DNA of 64,000 bases from Ailanthus altissimus (lineage: Eukaryota > Streptophyta > Magnoliopsida > Sapindales > Simaroubaceae). The DNA lies in contig OX327696.1 in the NCBI GenBank assembly GCA_946807835.1, positions 1,624,501-1,688,500 of the forward strand, written 5' to 3'. Below the pieces are notes generated by a model. It was given only the letters and a program-made list of their open reading frames with translations. It was not told where the DNA came from and searched no databases. A program made the position numbers and the translations under genes. Below are positions 21,561 through 34,156 of this stretch, piece after piece; position 1 is the first letter of the stretch, and each line of letters starts with the position of its first letter.

Positions 21561-24363
21561 ATTGGACGCTAAAATTATCTCATGTATTTTTTGAGAAATT
21601 AGCAATTGGTTTTTTTTGTAAAAATTAATAATTACCACATTTTTCTTTAATTTTCAAAACGCCATAAACCCCTTTCTCAGGAATATAGAAATAGGATATT
21701 TATGACTGTTAGCCAAAAACCTCTATATCAGATGTTTTGATTTTCCATCACAAAATTTCAACTTTCAATTTCGGCTGCGGCAACATTTTGTTTAATTACT
21801 AATTTATTATTATTATTTTTGAATAGACTATCACATAAGCATCTAACCAGCTGCTTCTTTGTGTTTTCCCTTCTGCCGAATCATTCAGTGCATGCCCACC
21901 TAAACTGCTACTTTATTTTGGAAAATAATTTGAAAGAAGAATATTTTAGTAACATAAAAACATGGGTGTTTATATTATATTTTAAAATGCAAATAGTCTC
22001 ACCTTGAAAAAGAAATCTATGGAAGGATTTGAATAATGCTATATTATCATGCATGGTTAATAATGACTATTTCAAATTAAATTAAGTTTGAATAATTCTT
22101 CGTATTCATTATTAATTTTCTGAAGTTGCTAATTATTCAAAGGGTTGATTCAAATAGAAACGATCTCGATTCTCGACACTAGAAAGACATCTTATATGGA
22201 TATCAGATTGTGGATTTAACACTAATATTTGAAGTTCCAAGCATCCAAGATAAATTGCAAAAATTAGAAATAAAGAGAATCTAAACAGCTAAATATTTGA
22301 AGCATAATAGAAATTTATTGCTATCACACCTCCAGCAAACAAAAATTTACATCATCAGAACTTCAATGCCATGATTCACAACCTGAAGAAACACCCAGTT
22401 TACACAATCGTCGCCCGCAGCAGCTCAGAGTCAGTGCTGGACAAAGTAGTCTGAGTTTATCTGATGATACAAATTAATCGAGTTAATCTATTTTATAAGT
22501 CTGAAATTAGTCGTATGACTTAGACTTTGAACTTGGGCAGCATATTTTTGACTAATTGCCATTGGAGGACGAAAGAACCAAAATTTTAGCCTCATCAGCA
22601 GCAGCCATGTCGTATGCATGGGAAACTGCGGAGATTAATTGAATATATAGCTGATTCTGATCCGGGCTGCTTCAACACTGGCAACTCTCTCTTTTGAAGG
22701 ACACAGTCAGTGTAATCACGTACAACGAATATAACAACGGTCAATTATAGCAATCTTTTCCATATTTTCCAAATCCTTTTTGGTACGTGAATAGGTACAG
22801 TTTCTTGTAATAAGTTGAGTGCTATCGGCAGTGCAATTGTGTTATAAAATTTTAAATTAATTATGTCGTTTATTTAAGTATTTTGTATTTATTATAATTT
22901 TATTAGCATAAAGTAAACAAAGGTGAAGAAAAAAACAGATGCGGCTGATTTAAAAGTAGCGATTACATCATCCTTGCAATAAATTATCTTCTTTGTTGAT
23001 TTAGTGATAAAAAATTATATTATTGGTGTTTGTTGGATTTATTTTTTATTAGGCACCACCAATTCACTCCAAGTGTCCAAATCTACTTAAGTAGAGGAGG
23101 ATAACGATAGAACAAATCCATTTCCTTGCTTTGTCCACATATCACCCACCCTAGTTCTAGATTCTAATTTGACAACCTGATTCGTCAATTCGTGAATATC
23201 ACAGCTCCTGCATATCATAGGAAGGCAAGGATGGATTACAACTCGGCTTTTATTCCAACTATAATGCATAATCTTTTTGCATGAATTTGCAATTAACACG
23301 AAATTGAAGATAGATAGTATAAATTCACCTGATTATCCATTAAAGCACCATTAAAATATATTTATTTTTGATTTAATAGCATTCATAATTAAAATTTATT
23401 AAGTTATTAATATAATTATTCAACAATAACTCATTGAATATTAGCTCATATAAAAGCTAAGTACTGATTTGTGCAAAAAGGGATAAACAACTACTTGAGA
23501 GAAAAAAACTATTCTTAACACACAGAAAATTATCAACCTTACTTCTTCTTGAAGCATCATTCACTTCTTCGTACACGTGCATCCTTTTATTTTGTAAGTA
23601 TTAACTTGAATATCAAAATACTCTTTCTTATAAGAGGGTAAAAAATTTATTTACAATTGTAAGAAAAATACAACAACAAAGAAATAATTTATCGTCAAGT
23701 TCATACTAGAGAATTTCAATACTATAAAAAAATCTTCTTTTTCTTCAAATGGTGCATCACTTAAATATTTTCAATAATATTTAGATAAATTGATAAAAAT
23801 GTTAATTTCTCTTGCCTTAAAGGAGAAAGAGAAAATGAAACAATAATGTTAGATTAGTGCTTATTTATGTTGTCATTATTTTGTAAATCGTCATCCAAGA
23901 TTGGCATGATATCGCCACCTCTAATCAATTTTCAATAATCAATTCTCTAAGATCCAATATTCTCTTATGAATTTGATAGTCTTCAATTGCCAAAAAATCA
24001 AACCATACATAGGAGGGTTTTTTTTTGCAAAAGGCTTTGGACTTATGGGATCATCTTGAAGCATTTTGAAAACTAAGGTTATACTGAAGTTGCTGAAATT
24101 TTTGGGATATACTAAAAGTTTAGAAAGAACTAGGGCCAATCTGAAGTTTTGATTGATAGTAAGGTAAATATGCAATTTCACATAAAATAGGAGGCTTGTC
24201 TAATTTTTTAAAATTATGAAAGCTTCTCAAGTATTTTTCATGCTAAGTTCAAGTTTGATTCCTTCTTATATTATTAAATTTTGTTAAAGATTTTTAGGTC
24301 AATGACTTTGCTATGTTGGCTCAAGATAAATTTTAAAGTTTCTAAGTGAAAGTGCTAATTATA
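21561..24363. other. mostly unassigned DNA
   Basis: Short open frames (21819-22007 plus; 23299-23087 and 24181-23939 minus) have no recognised domain. A stretch at 22540-22720 resembles 40150-40265 and is listed separately. 23087-23299 is less AT-rich than its surroundings and may be an exon relic. Nothing else recognised. Confidence 0.4.
22540..22720 (-). other. relic paralogous to the region upstream of the GH3 gene
   Basis: The words CATGTCGTATGCA, AACTGCGGA, CTGATTC and GGGCTGCTTCAACACTGG occur here in the same order and spacing as CATATCGTAAGCA, AATATGCGGA, CTGATTC and AGGCTGCGTCAACACCGG at 40175-40250. On the minus strand both give RVA-V-AA in one frame and AYDM-A in another, so a coding origin is possible but the frame is unclear. 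Confidence 0.4.
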
Positions 24364-24852
24364 TTAAGGTGTATATATGTGGTTTTATATTTATACAAAC
24401 ATACATATGCATCAAATACATACATATACGTAGCAGAAGTCTTTACACAATATTATGAACACATACTAAGCATTTAATCAAATAAAAATAATGATTGATA
24501 AATTCACCCATTAAGTCTTTGGATTAAATTTTAGGGAATCCGCCCGAAGTACTGTTCATTAGTAGTTCTAGTGATCAACGTGGTGAGCTTAATCAGCTAA
24601 ATAGTGGCTTGTATCCAACAATTTTGATTTAACCCTTAAACCAATTGATTAACTCTTTAATTAATGAGTTCAACTCTTGAACTTTTGAATATATGTTGTT
24701 GTGGTGGTAGCTTGGACAATGGAAGAGCAAGATGAATATTAGAATGTAACATTTATACTTGAAAAATGAGAAAACAATTTCTTCATCTTTTGCTCTCTAA
24801 ATGGCCGGCCACCCAAATCCAAATTAACACTTAACCCATTTTGTGTTTTAAT

Positions 24853-24908
<56 letters not shown>

Positions 24909-26564
24909 TAATGCTATTCACTTAACCTAATTATGATTAATATTTAACCATGGTTCAGTTAACTAAGCTTATCAAACAAGCTTGGGGAAATATCTAATAC
25001 ATTTATAGTTTAATATAATATAATAACTAAATAATTATTAACTTAACTCTGGTTAACTTTTAATTATAGTTGAGTTATTCATATTATTTAATATATTATA
25101 ATATTAAAATATCCTGATTATTTAACTCTTAAATAATCATTTACGTGAAATTATTAAAATACCACCATTTAACTCAATGTGGGTTCCACCAAACCCACAC
25201 AGGAGTTAACTTAACTAAAAACTCATTGTGCACAACGTGTCACCATTTAATTGATCAACAATAATTTGTAATCTAATTAATTGTATTTAACACTTAAGTA
25301 TTGATATACACGCATCTCGAAGGTTTTTGAAATAAATATTCATTTTTGTTGAATTTTACTGAATTGAACTATTAAATCCAGCACGTTGTTCCTGTGCACA
25401 ATGAGTATACTTCATATTGAAGAATTATCTCAATCAACGTCCGATTTGTCAAATAAAACTTTTTATGAATCTATGATTGATACCCTACGCACAAATCATG
25501 GTATTACAAATTAGTGCATTAGACCATACAAGTTGAAGTCGGAACGCATATGTATAATCCTTCCATCAATTATACCATAGATGATTGAGGATATAGATTA
25601 ACATCGTCAAATTCTTATGTGTTTATCCAATCTTATCTTCAGATTCATATCTCGATGAACAATATAAACAAACACTTTTGTTCTATTGTTCAACCCTGTG
25701 GGAAACTAGTTTTTCGGGTTAATTGCCTATGGCCGTAAGACTTTCAGAGATAAAATCTTGAAGCATTGCATATACAACCCACCTATGTGAGCTGACGGAT
25801 CTCATATCTACGCACCCTGAACTCTATGAGCATTGGACTAATAACATATAGTGGTCAGGCTATAAAAGGCCTCTGACATTCATAGAACCAAAGTGTAGTA
25901 GATCACCCATAAGTCTACTGTGGTGCTCAGGTCAAATGACCATATACATTACTCAACTCAAGAGAACTTACCATTGACAATTTCATAGGGTATCTATTTG
26001 GGTCCTCATGAGTTTGTTTAGTATTCAGCCATAACTGAATACCTTTACACCTATACGAGCTCTAAGCTCATCTTTAGCTAAGAACAATCATTTGTATCCT
26101 ACAGATATAGATATACACTAATTTATTTAGAAGAGATTCACTAATAGACATGCATTAATGAAAATAGATCAGAAACAAAGTATTTGAGAATGCACTTGCA
26201 TAATAACATTTCCTAGCGCCTATTACAACTCTTTGTAACTATATTATTATTAGTGTACCCTTGGATTTTTGTGCCATTATAGACAAGGTTTTAACTTCTT
26301 AGATCTCACTGACTCTTATAACCTACTAACTTTTAACAGTACTAACTATTAGTAATTATAACCCTAGCTATGCTAACTCTTTGCACTAGTCTAAAGTCCT
26401 TTAGATTGGATCTGAACCCTTTCAAATTATACAATATATAATATGACAAGCATAATTACCATTTAATAAAAGAGTATTAGTAATTTAACAAAATTACATT
26501 GTGTAAATATTATCAAATAAGTATTTGTATAAACAAGGATAACACATAAGCACATACCTTAACA
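24364..26564 (-). repeat. copia LTR, minus orientation
   Basis: This is a complete-looking LTR of the large family, closest to the copy at 37359-39289. The 5' end on the minus strand is TGTTAAGG (26564 downwards) and the 3' end is near ...ACACCTTA at 24364. It contains a TC/AC microsatellite (24852-24902). Immediately upstream on its strand lies a 204-bp piece that is also found next to the 37359-39289 LTR. Confidence 0.7.
24852..24902. repeat. (TC)n(AC)n microsatellite
   Basis: A pure TC run passes directly into a pure AC run, inside an LTR copy. Confidence 0.95.
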
Positions 26565-26768
26565 CAAAGTTATTAGGTAAAGCCACCCAATAAAAATTGT
26601 GTTACGACTCATAAAAAATTTTGAACTTTGGTATCCTAAGGTCTCTTTATTTTTCATCTATTGTTTTTTGACAACACCAACAAATTTTTATTTTTGCACT
26701 CTCTGACTGCTAATTTTGCATTAACGTACTTAGACTCGCAACAATTATTTCTAATCTCTCTATCATTT
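26565..26768 (-). repeat. 204-bp piece shared with 39290-39491
   Basis: CAAAGTTATTAGGT, CCACCCAATAA, TTTTTCATCTATTGTTTTTT and GCACTCTCTGACTGCTAATT are shared in order with 39290-39491. In both places the piece abuts the 5' end of a minus-strand LTR. It may be duplicated flanking DNA or a remnant of the internal region of a non-autonomous element. Confidence 0.6.
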
Positions 26769-26769
26769 A

Positions 26770-26878
26770 TAGTGACAAACATCATTACCATTTAATAAAG
26801 AGTACTAGAAATTAAACAAAAATACATTGCATAAATATTATCAAATAAGTATTTATATAAACAGTACGTAAGCACTAA
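26770..26878 (-). repeat. 5' tip of a copia LTR (about 110 bp)
   Basis: It matches the first ~110 bp of the LTR at 37359-39289 (ATCATTACCATTTAAT, AATAAGTATTTATATAAACA, GTAAGCAC) and ends exactly where the next LTR's 3' end begins. Confidence 0.6.
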
Positions 26879-29166
26879 CGGCAGATCTAATATACATATG
26901 AGTGTATACATGTGTAATTGTGTTTATTGTCTAAATACGTATCATATACGAATTTAAATCCAACGGAAGCGTGAAACATGCAATAAACACAATAAATAAA
27001 TATATTAAACATATTAATATATTAAAAAGGTTAGAGAAGTTGCCACAACGTGTAACGTTATACGTGTATTTTTTTTCAGAGTTTGTATAGAGACCAACTC
27101 GCAGACAGTTCTAGTCACCAACACAATGGACTTGGTGAGTTAGAACAATAGCCCTATACGCAGCACCAGATTTTACTCTTAAACCCCAAAATGATCGGTG
27201 TGTATTTTTATCTTTTTCTCCAAAAGAATAAAAAATGAAAAATTTGAAACAATCCACCATTACTTCAAATAAAACCATAAAAAAATAAAATAATTTTATT
27301 TTTTTCCTATTTTTCTTTTTTTTTTCTCCTCTTCTTCTTCTTCTTTTTTTCTTTCTTTCTTTCTTTCTTTCTTTTTCCTTCTCCATTTCTTTTCTTTCTC
27401 TCTCGGCCAAAATTGGCCCCTCACACACATCTCATCTCACATTCTCTTTTCTTTATATATATATATATATATCTATAATATTAATATAATATATAAAAAA
27501 TATAATATATATAATAATAATATAAAATTAGTAATGGGTGCCAACTATATGGCACCCAAAATTTAATATTAATATATATATAATATCTAATAATAAAATA
27601 TTATATAATATAATATAAAAATATAATATAATAATATATTATATAATAAAATAAAATAATATAAAAATATATTATATAATATAATAAAAGAGATATTTTG
27701 ATTATTTAACTTTTAAATAATCAAAATAAGAAATGATCATTTTGTCCTTCATGAATAGTTACTAAGTCTACCCTTAGTGGGTCCCGCTAAATCTCACACT
27801 AAAGTAAACTCAACCGAGAGTCCACAATATGCCACGTGTTATTATACAATTAGTAAATAATAATTATTGACTAATTGTTATATTTTACACTTCACTTAAA
27901 TACAGACATGCACACATTTCTGTGGTAGTGCTAAATATTGCTGGATTAAATAATTTAATTCAGCACGTTGCCTTAGTACACAACGAGTACACTCCATATC
28001 GTGGAACTCCCTAAGTCTTACGCCCGATTCGTCAAATGAAACTATTCCATGAGTTCGTGAGCTATGCCCCACGCACATGTCACAGATATACAAATCAGCG
28101 CATTGAACCATATAAGTTGAGGTTATAACGCATACGTATAGTTCTTCTATCATGATATCCTGGATGCGCAGAGATATAGATTATCACTGTTAAATCCTCA
28201 GTGCTCATCAATGTCTTATCTCCAAACTTGTATCTCACTGAACAATATACGCAAACTCTTTTGCCATATTTTTCTACCTTGACGGAACTCTTTTCTGGGA
28301 TTAATACTTGTGGCCACAAGATTTTTCGAGATAGAGTCTCGAAGCATCTGGATATCAAACTCTCTACATAAGCTGACGGATCCTATATCTGTACACATCG
28401 GACTCCATAAGCATCGGACTATACCCAACGACACCCAGCGGTCACACCATGAAAGGTCTGTGACATATGTAAAACCAAAGTATGACGGATCACTTACAAG
28501 CCCACCATGGCACTCAAGTCAAAGGACCATGTATACTACTCAACTCGAGAGGACCCTCTGTTGACGGCTTATATAGGATGTCTATTAGAGGCCCTCGTGA
28601 GTCTGTCTTATATCCAGTCCTAACTAGATACCTATATGTCAATACGAGCTCCAAGCTTACAGTCGACTAGGAACGACAATCCATACCCTATAGGTACGAC
28701 ATATGTTGATTTATATTAAAAGCATCCATCGATAGACTCGTATCGACAAAAATAGATTAGGGACAATTGTTTGAGAACATACTTGCGCAATTAGTATTTC
28801 TTGGCATCCGGTTACAACTCTTGTAACTATGCAGTTACTAGTATACTCTCAGGTCTATGTCCCATTACAGACAAGACTTCAATTCTTGGATCTGTTGAGT
28901 ATTATAACCAGCTAACACTTAACTGTGCTAACATTTAACAATTATATCTCTCAGTATGGCTAACTATGAGCCCTTATCTAAACACCTGTAGATCTGATCC
29001 GAACTCTTTTAGATCTTATCTGAACTCTTTCAGATCTACAATGTTTGTAACGTTACATGTATAATACCATATAAATGGGTATTAGCGATTTAATGGGAAT
29101 GTACACTTGTATAAATACACAAGTATATATACATTCAGAGATGACATATAAGCACCGATCCTAACA
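26879..29166 (-). repeat. 3' LTR of the large minus-strand copia element
   Basis: The 5' end on the minus strand is TGTTAGGATCGG (29166 downwards), directly after the polypurine-like GGATTTTTTTAAGGC next to RNase H. It closely matches the solo LTR at 48460-50654, including the same 3' end type (ATATTAGATC). It contains a long AT-rich block (27450-27700) and a pyrimidine tract (27300-27400). Confidence 0.75.
27318..27372. repeat. TTC/TTTC pyrimidine microsatellite
   Basis: A CTTCTTCTT run passes into TTTC repeats inside the 3' LTR. Confidence 0.85.
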
Positions 29167-29199
29167 ATCAAATGCCTTAAAAAAATCCTACTTGCTCGA

Positions 29200-31117
29200 G
29201 TGCCATTCATACTAGTATTTAATATATATAGACTCCATATATTTCTCACACAGCTTTGGAGTTAAGGCCTTAATTAGTGGATATGTTACATTATTTATAG
29301 AATTTACTCTACAAATTATTACATCTCCTATAGCCAAGATATCTCTAATTATGTAGTATTTCCTCTTTACATGTTTAGATCGCTAGTATATTAAGGCTCC
29401 ATTATTCTTCGACAATAATGAGATAGGATCTATTGAACTTGGGACTATTCTGAGTTTAGTGACAAACTTCTGTATCCACACTGCTTATTTCGCTACATCT
29501 AAGGCGGTAATGTATTATGCTTCTGTTGTGGAATCAACTATGGACCCTTATATGATGCTCTTCTAACTCATTGCGACACCATTGAGAATAAAGACATAAC
29601 TGGATGTAAATTTTCTATCATCTAGATCAGACTAGAAGTTCGGGTCTGTGTATCCTCTAACCACTATCTCCATAAATGAGAAACGTGTCTTTTGTACCCT
29701 TAAGGTATCTTAGGATATGTTTGACTACCATCAAATGACTGTCACCTGGATCAGATTGGTACCGACTAGTAACACTTACAGCTATATTGATATCAAATCT
29801 CATGCACATTATAGTATACATCAAGCTTCCTATAGTTGATACATATAGTATGTTAGACATTCTAAATCTTTTATCTTCTGTCTAAGGAGACATTCTCCTC
29901 AAAAGTTGAACGCTATGCCTGAAAGGTACACTTGTTATCTTACAGTTAGTGAAACTGTACCTTTCTAAGTCAATATCAATGTACAATGATTGGAAAAGTC
30001 TTATTAGCTTCTTAACTCTATCTCTATAAAGCTTTATACCAAATATATAGAAAGCTTCTCCTAAATCCTTTATAGAGAAGTTCTTACTCAAATAGCTGTT
30101 AACTAATTGTAACATACCAATATTATTCTCAAGGATAACTATGTTATCAACATAGAGAACTAAGAAGACTATTATGCTCCCACGGATCTCTTTGTACACA
30201 CAAGCTTCCTCTTCATTTTTGATGAAACCATACCCTCTGATAACATCATCAAAATGAAGATTCTAGCTTTGAGAAGCCTATTTTAGTCCATAAATGGACT
30301 TCTTCAGTTTGCATACTAGGCCAACTATTTGGCTGGATGCAAAACCTTCAACTTGCTCTATATATATATCTTCATCGAGATATCCATTCAAGAATGCATT
30401 TTTACATCCATATACCAGATTTCAAAGTCATAATATCCAGCAATAGCCAGTAAAATCCTAATTAACTTTAACATTGCTACTGGTGCAAAGGTTTTCTCAT
30501 AATCGATCCCAAATCACTGAGCATAACCATTAGTAACCAGTCGGGCTTTGAAGGTCTCATTCTTTTATAAATCCATTGACAACTGATAGAAACTATTCCT
30601 TCTAGAAGCTCAACCAAGTCTGAGACTGGATTGTGATGTATTGAGTCAAATTTAGATTTTATAGCATCTTGCCATTTTCTTGATTCGGTGTCTAACATCA
30701 ACTCTCTATAGGTTAAAGGATCATTTTTTTCAAGCAAAAAAACTACAAGGACACCTTCAAGCATTTGACAATACTTGGTAGGTGGCCTTAACATACTTTT
30801 TGATCAACACAGAGAGTGTATTAAAGGTGTTTTGCTCAATTGAACCTGATGTTCCATCGTTGGTTCATTTAGTTTTCAACTAACTTCATCAAATTCAACC
30901 TTTTTACAATTGCCATAGTCTATAAGAAACTCTTTCTTTAGGAAAGTGGTATAACGAGAAACAAATACATTTTGCTTCTCTGGATCGTAGAATTGGTATC
31001 CCATGAAATTCTTAGGATACTCAATGAATTGATACTTGTACCCCCGGGTGCAAGCTTATCATGTTGTGTAACTCTTACGTATATAAGACAACCCAAAATC
31101 TTAAAGCACTTAAAACT
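29200..31117 (-). pseudogene. copia pol: integrase C-terminus, RT and RNase H, degenerate
   Basis: On the minus strand this starts with the end of integrase (HKPSFKCFKILGC, then the YPKNFMGYQFYDPEKQNVF-type segment near 31020-30955). The RT N-terminus (WQDAIKSKFDSIH near 30680) and the RT core follow. The catalytic motif is YVDN near 30140 (second catalytic Asp replaced by Asn). The segment GEAFYIFGIK (about 30063-30035) and MSNILYVSTIGSLMY (from 29860) mark the C-terminal part of RT. RNase H signatures lie near 29560-29480. Open pieces (30794-30477, 30199-29882, 29860-29657) are separated by stops and frameshifts, so no product is expected. Confidence 0.8.
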
Positions 31118-31122
31118 TGGTT

Positions 31123-34100
31123 TGTGAGACTCGATTCCTATGAATATCGTAAATACCTAGATTTTGAAGTATCGCGGTAAAAAAACTATAGGATAATCGA
31201 TCTTGACCCTATTGCAAATATATATATATTTTTTATGGCATGTGCGAATAACATTTCAACATGGTTATGTTAACCCATTAGTGTGGTAGTGTGGAACCCG
31301 TACAGGGAGATCAGTCGACCATGTTAAATGGCAATAAGGTAAAATCTCATATTTATTATTTAATTAATTTATTAACCTAACTATGATTAAGAATTAACCA
31401 AGGTTGAATTAAAAGTTAACTATGGTTAATATAAATTAATTAAGTTATTTAATTATTATCCAAATTTAATAATTTAATAATAATAGATATTATGAATATT
31501 TTTTATTATTTTAAATGGGATAAATGTTAAGTAAAGTGAGTATGTATGTGTTATTGTGATTGGTTATGAAAAAGTTAAAAAGGGGGCAATTGTAATATTT
31601 TAATTGGTATTAGTGCTTTGTTTCAGTTGGTTAAAAAAAAAAAAAAAGAGAAGTGTTTCGAAAATAGAGAGATTGCACTTGAGAAGAAGAAGAAAAGAGA
31701 GAGAAAACCAAAAAAGATAGAGGGAGAGAAGTTTTTTGCCGAAGGAAGAAAGAAATAAGAGAAAGAAGAAAGGAAGAAAGAAAGGAAAGAAGTAAGAAGA
31801 AATTTATTATTTTAGTATTTATTTTATGTATTTGGATGTTTATATATGTATATAGATATGTATGTATATACATTTCTATATGTGTATACATATATTTTTG
31901 TATATATAGGTGTAGATATACATATATCTGTATTAATAAATAGAAATACATATGTATATTTATATGTATTTATGCATGTATATATGTGTATCTATATATA
32001 TATATATACATATGTGAATGTATGTATAGATTTATGTAAACATGTAAGTATGGTTGTATGCGTATATATGTATATATCTATGTATATATATACATATATG
32101 TATATGAATATATTTATGTGATATATATGTATGTTGTATAAGTAAGTATGTATGTGTGTGAATGTGTAGAATAAATAATTGATAAATAAAATAAAATATG
32201 TTTGAATATATATATATGTATATATGTATGTATGTGATTCGTGTATAATAGATTGGACACTGATAATGTGGATGTCAAGTTTAGTATTAGTGCATAGTTT
32301 AACGTTAATTATGGCACGTAGGTGACAGAAGGCCGAGCGCAGTAGATGAAAGAAATTAATAGATGCGGTGTTGAGCTTGGAAAGGATTGTGAGTGAAAAT
32401 TTTTAATTTATTTTCGCTTGTTTAATTATACTTTAATATATTATTTTTAGAATATTCGATGAATATTAGCTTATACACGTTTTGAAGAAAAATAAAAATA
32501 TTTTAGTTATTTTAGTTTATAGAAAAATTTATTCATGAGTTCAAAAGTGAAAAAAAAAAATTACGTAATGATTTTAGTTATTAAAATTATTTTCAAAGGC
32601 TATTGGTGACCCTCATATTAGATCAGTAGAGTGGTGATAGTTTAAGACCTGGCTAGTATATCCCTTAAGCACTGGGCACGTGTTGTGGGGTGTGTCACTA
32701 ACTTCGGGAAGTGATGTTTATCGAGTCGAGTCAGTTGAGTCACCCACAATGCGCACGGGTTATTGTCTCGCTATATGTAGGCAATGTAGAATTTAGCTGC
32801 ATAGCCAGTGAGATGTCTTTAGATGTCATGGTGAGCGTTGCTAGTTCAGACGCCCGTGATCTACTCACGTCATGCGGTGCTAGATAGTCATCGTGTGGGT
32901 ATAGAGTATTAGGGATGCCATTGGTACAATTTTAGAAAGAAAATGGTCGAGCGAGAGTTTTAGCAATTTTACAATTTTAGAAATAAATTAGAAACTGTTT
33001 TACAGTTTTAGAAATAAATTGAAAATTGTTTTATAGTTTTAGAAAATTTTGCACTTATATAGATATGTATTTTGTTTAAATATGCTTTGCGTATTGTAGC
33101 ATCTGTTTACAAAATTTATTTAAAAATGCTTAACAAGAATTTATATAAAATTGACATTTCAACAGATTTACAGTATTAGAATGGTTTGAGAAATATTATT
33201 ATTCAATTTTAGTTAGTTTTATTTAGATTTATGAATAGCTCTACTTTTATTAGAAAAATTTATACACTCACTGAGCTCTTTTAGCTTACTCTATATTTTA
33301 TATTGTTTTGTTTAAAAATCCTTTTCAGGTGCATATGTGAGGCACCAGGCTGTTGATTCTTCTACGTAGATTCATTGGGCTTAAATAAAGACGACTGCCT
33401 CTGTGAATGTAAATATATATTGTTGCATATATTATATAGTTGCATAAAATTGAAAAAAAAATGATGACTTATAATGAAATCATAATTTCCAAAGCATAGT
33501 AGCATTTATAATTGCTTTATTATGTTTATTTTCATGTAAATGAGTTTTTGATATAGTTATTAAATTTCTTATTATTGTGTTGGGATTGATTTGGAAAGGA
33601 CCAGAGGTCCTATTTGAAAGATGGTGAATTATTTGAAATTAAAAGTGTATTTTTGTACAGGTTTTGTATTTTGAGTTTTCAAAAAGACAGAGGAAACTAT
33701 GTCCATTTTTTTTTTCTTAGAAATTTTTTAAAAAAGTTTCACACTAGTATTTATAGAATAAAATAGTTGTTAGAAAGAATTAAGGGTTCGCTCCACGGAA
33801 TTTCTCAACCTTTCTAGTTAGATTATGGGGAACTTTTGTTGGAGTGCCAGGCGGGGCCTACTAGAGCCTACAATAGGGGGTTTTGAGTTGGGTTCCATCG
33901 TGTCCTCTTAGGGGTGGTAGGGCAAACCTCAGCGAGGATGCTGAGTCCCTAAGGGGGGTGTATGTAATACCCTAGGCATCTCACATCGCCAAAGCATGAG
34001 AGAGATGCTGGGTTTATAAGGGGTGATCCACACCTTAATTGACAAGACGTGTTTTGGGTAAAGGACGTTTGCGTAAAGCTTAAGAACAAAATTGTGTGGG

Positions 34101-34151
34101 CTTGCACCCAAAGTTGACAATATCTTGCCAGGTCTGGGTTGGGATATGACA
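31123..34151 (+). mobile_element. 3.0-kb TG...CA non-coding insertion, probable solo gypsy LTR
   Basis: It interrupts integrase and is bounded by an exact 5-bp duplication TGGTT (31118-31122 and 34152-34156). The ends are TGTGAGACTC and GGGATATGACA, i.e. TG...CA. Removing it and one TGGTT restores the integrase order (PHEM...RKPSF). No gag or pol is seen, as expected for a solo LTR produced by recombination; length and style suit a gypsy (chromovirus) LTR, but the family is an inference. It contains a TATG-rich microsatellite block (31840-32235). The orientation is not certain. Confidence 0.7.
31840..32235. repeat. TATG/TATA-rich simple repeat
   Basis: Dense alternation of TATG, TATATA and TATAC words. 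Open frames on both strands here (31846-32121, 31951-31631) are low-complexity artefacts. Confidence 0.8.
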
Positions 34152-34156
34152 TGGTT

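Noticed and set aside
23087..23299. Small minus-strand gene
   Set aside because: A 70-codon open frame of slightly higher GC, but no recognisable domain, splice context or paralogue; left as unassigned.
27111..27428. Minus-strand open frame rich in Lys, Glu and Arg
   Set aside because: It is the translation of a TTC/TTTC microsatellite inside an LTR.
28095..28564. Overlapping open frames on both strands around 28.1-28.6 kb
   Set aside because: They fall inside an LTR whose other copies (for example 48460-50654) do not preserve the frames.
31631..32121. Open frames on both strands rich in Tyr, Ile and Val
   Set aside because: They lie in a TATG-type simple repeat and overlap each other; low complexity only.
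33964..34151. Separate short TG...CA element starting TGTAATACCC
   Set aside because: It shares its right end with the larger block bounded by the exact TGGTT duplication, and has no duplication of its own; treated as part of that block.
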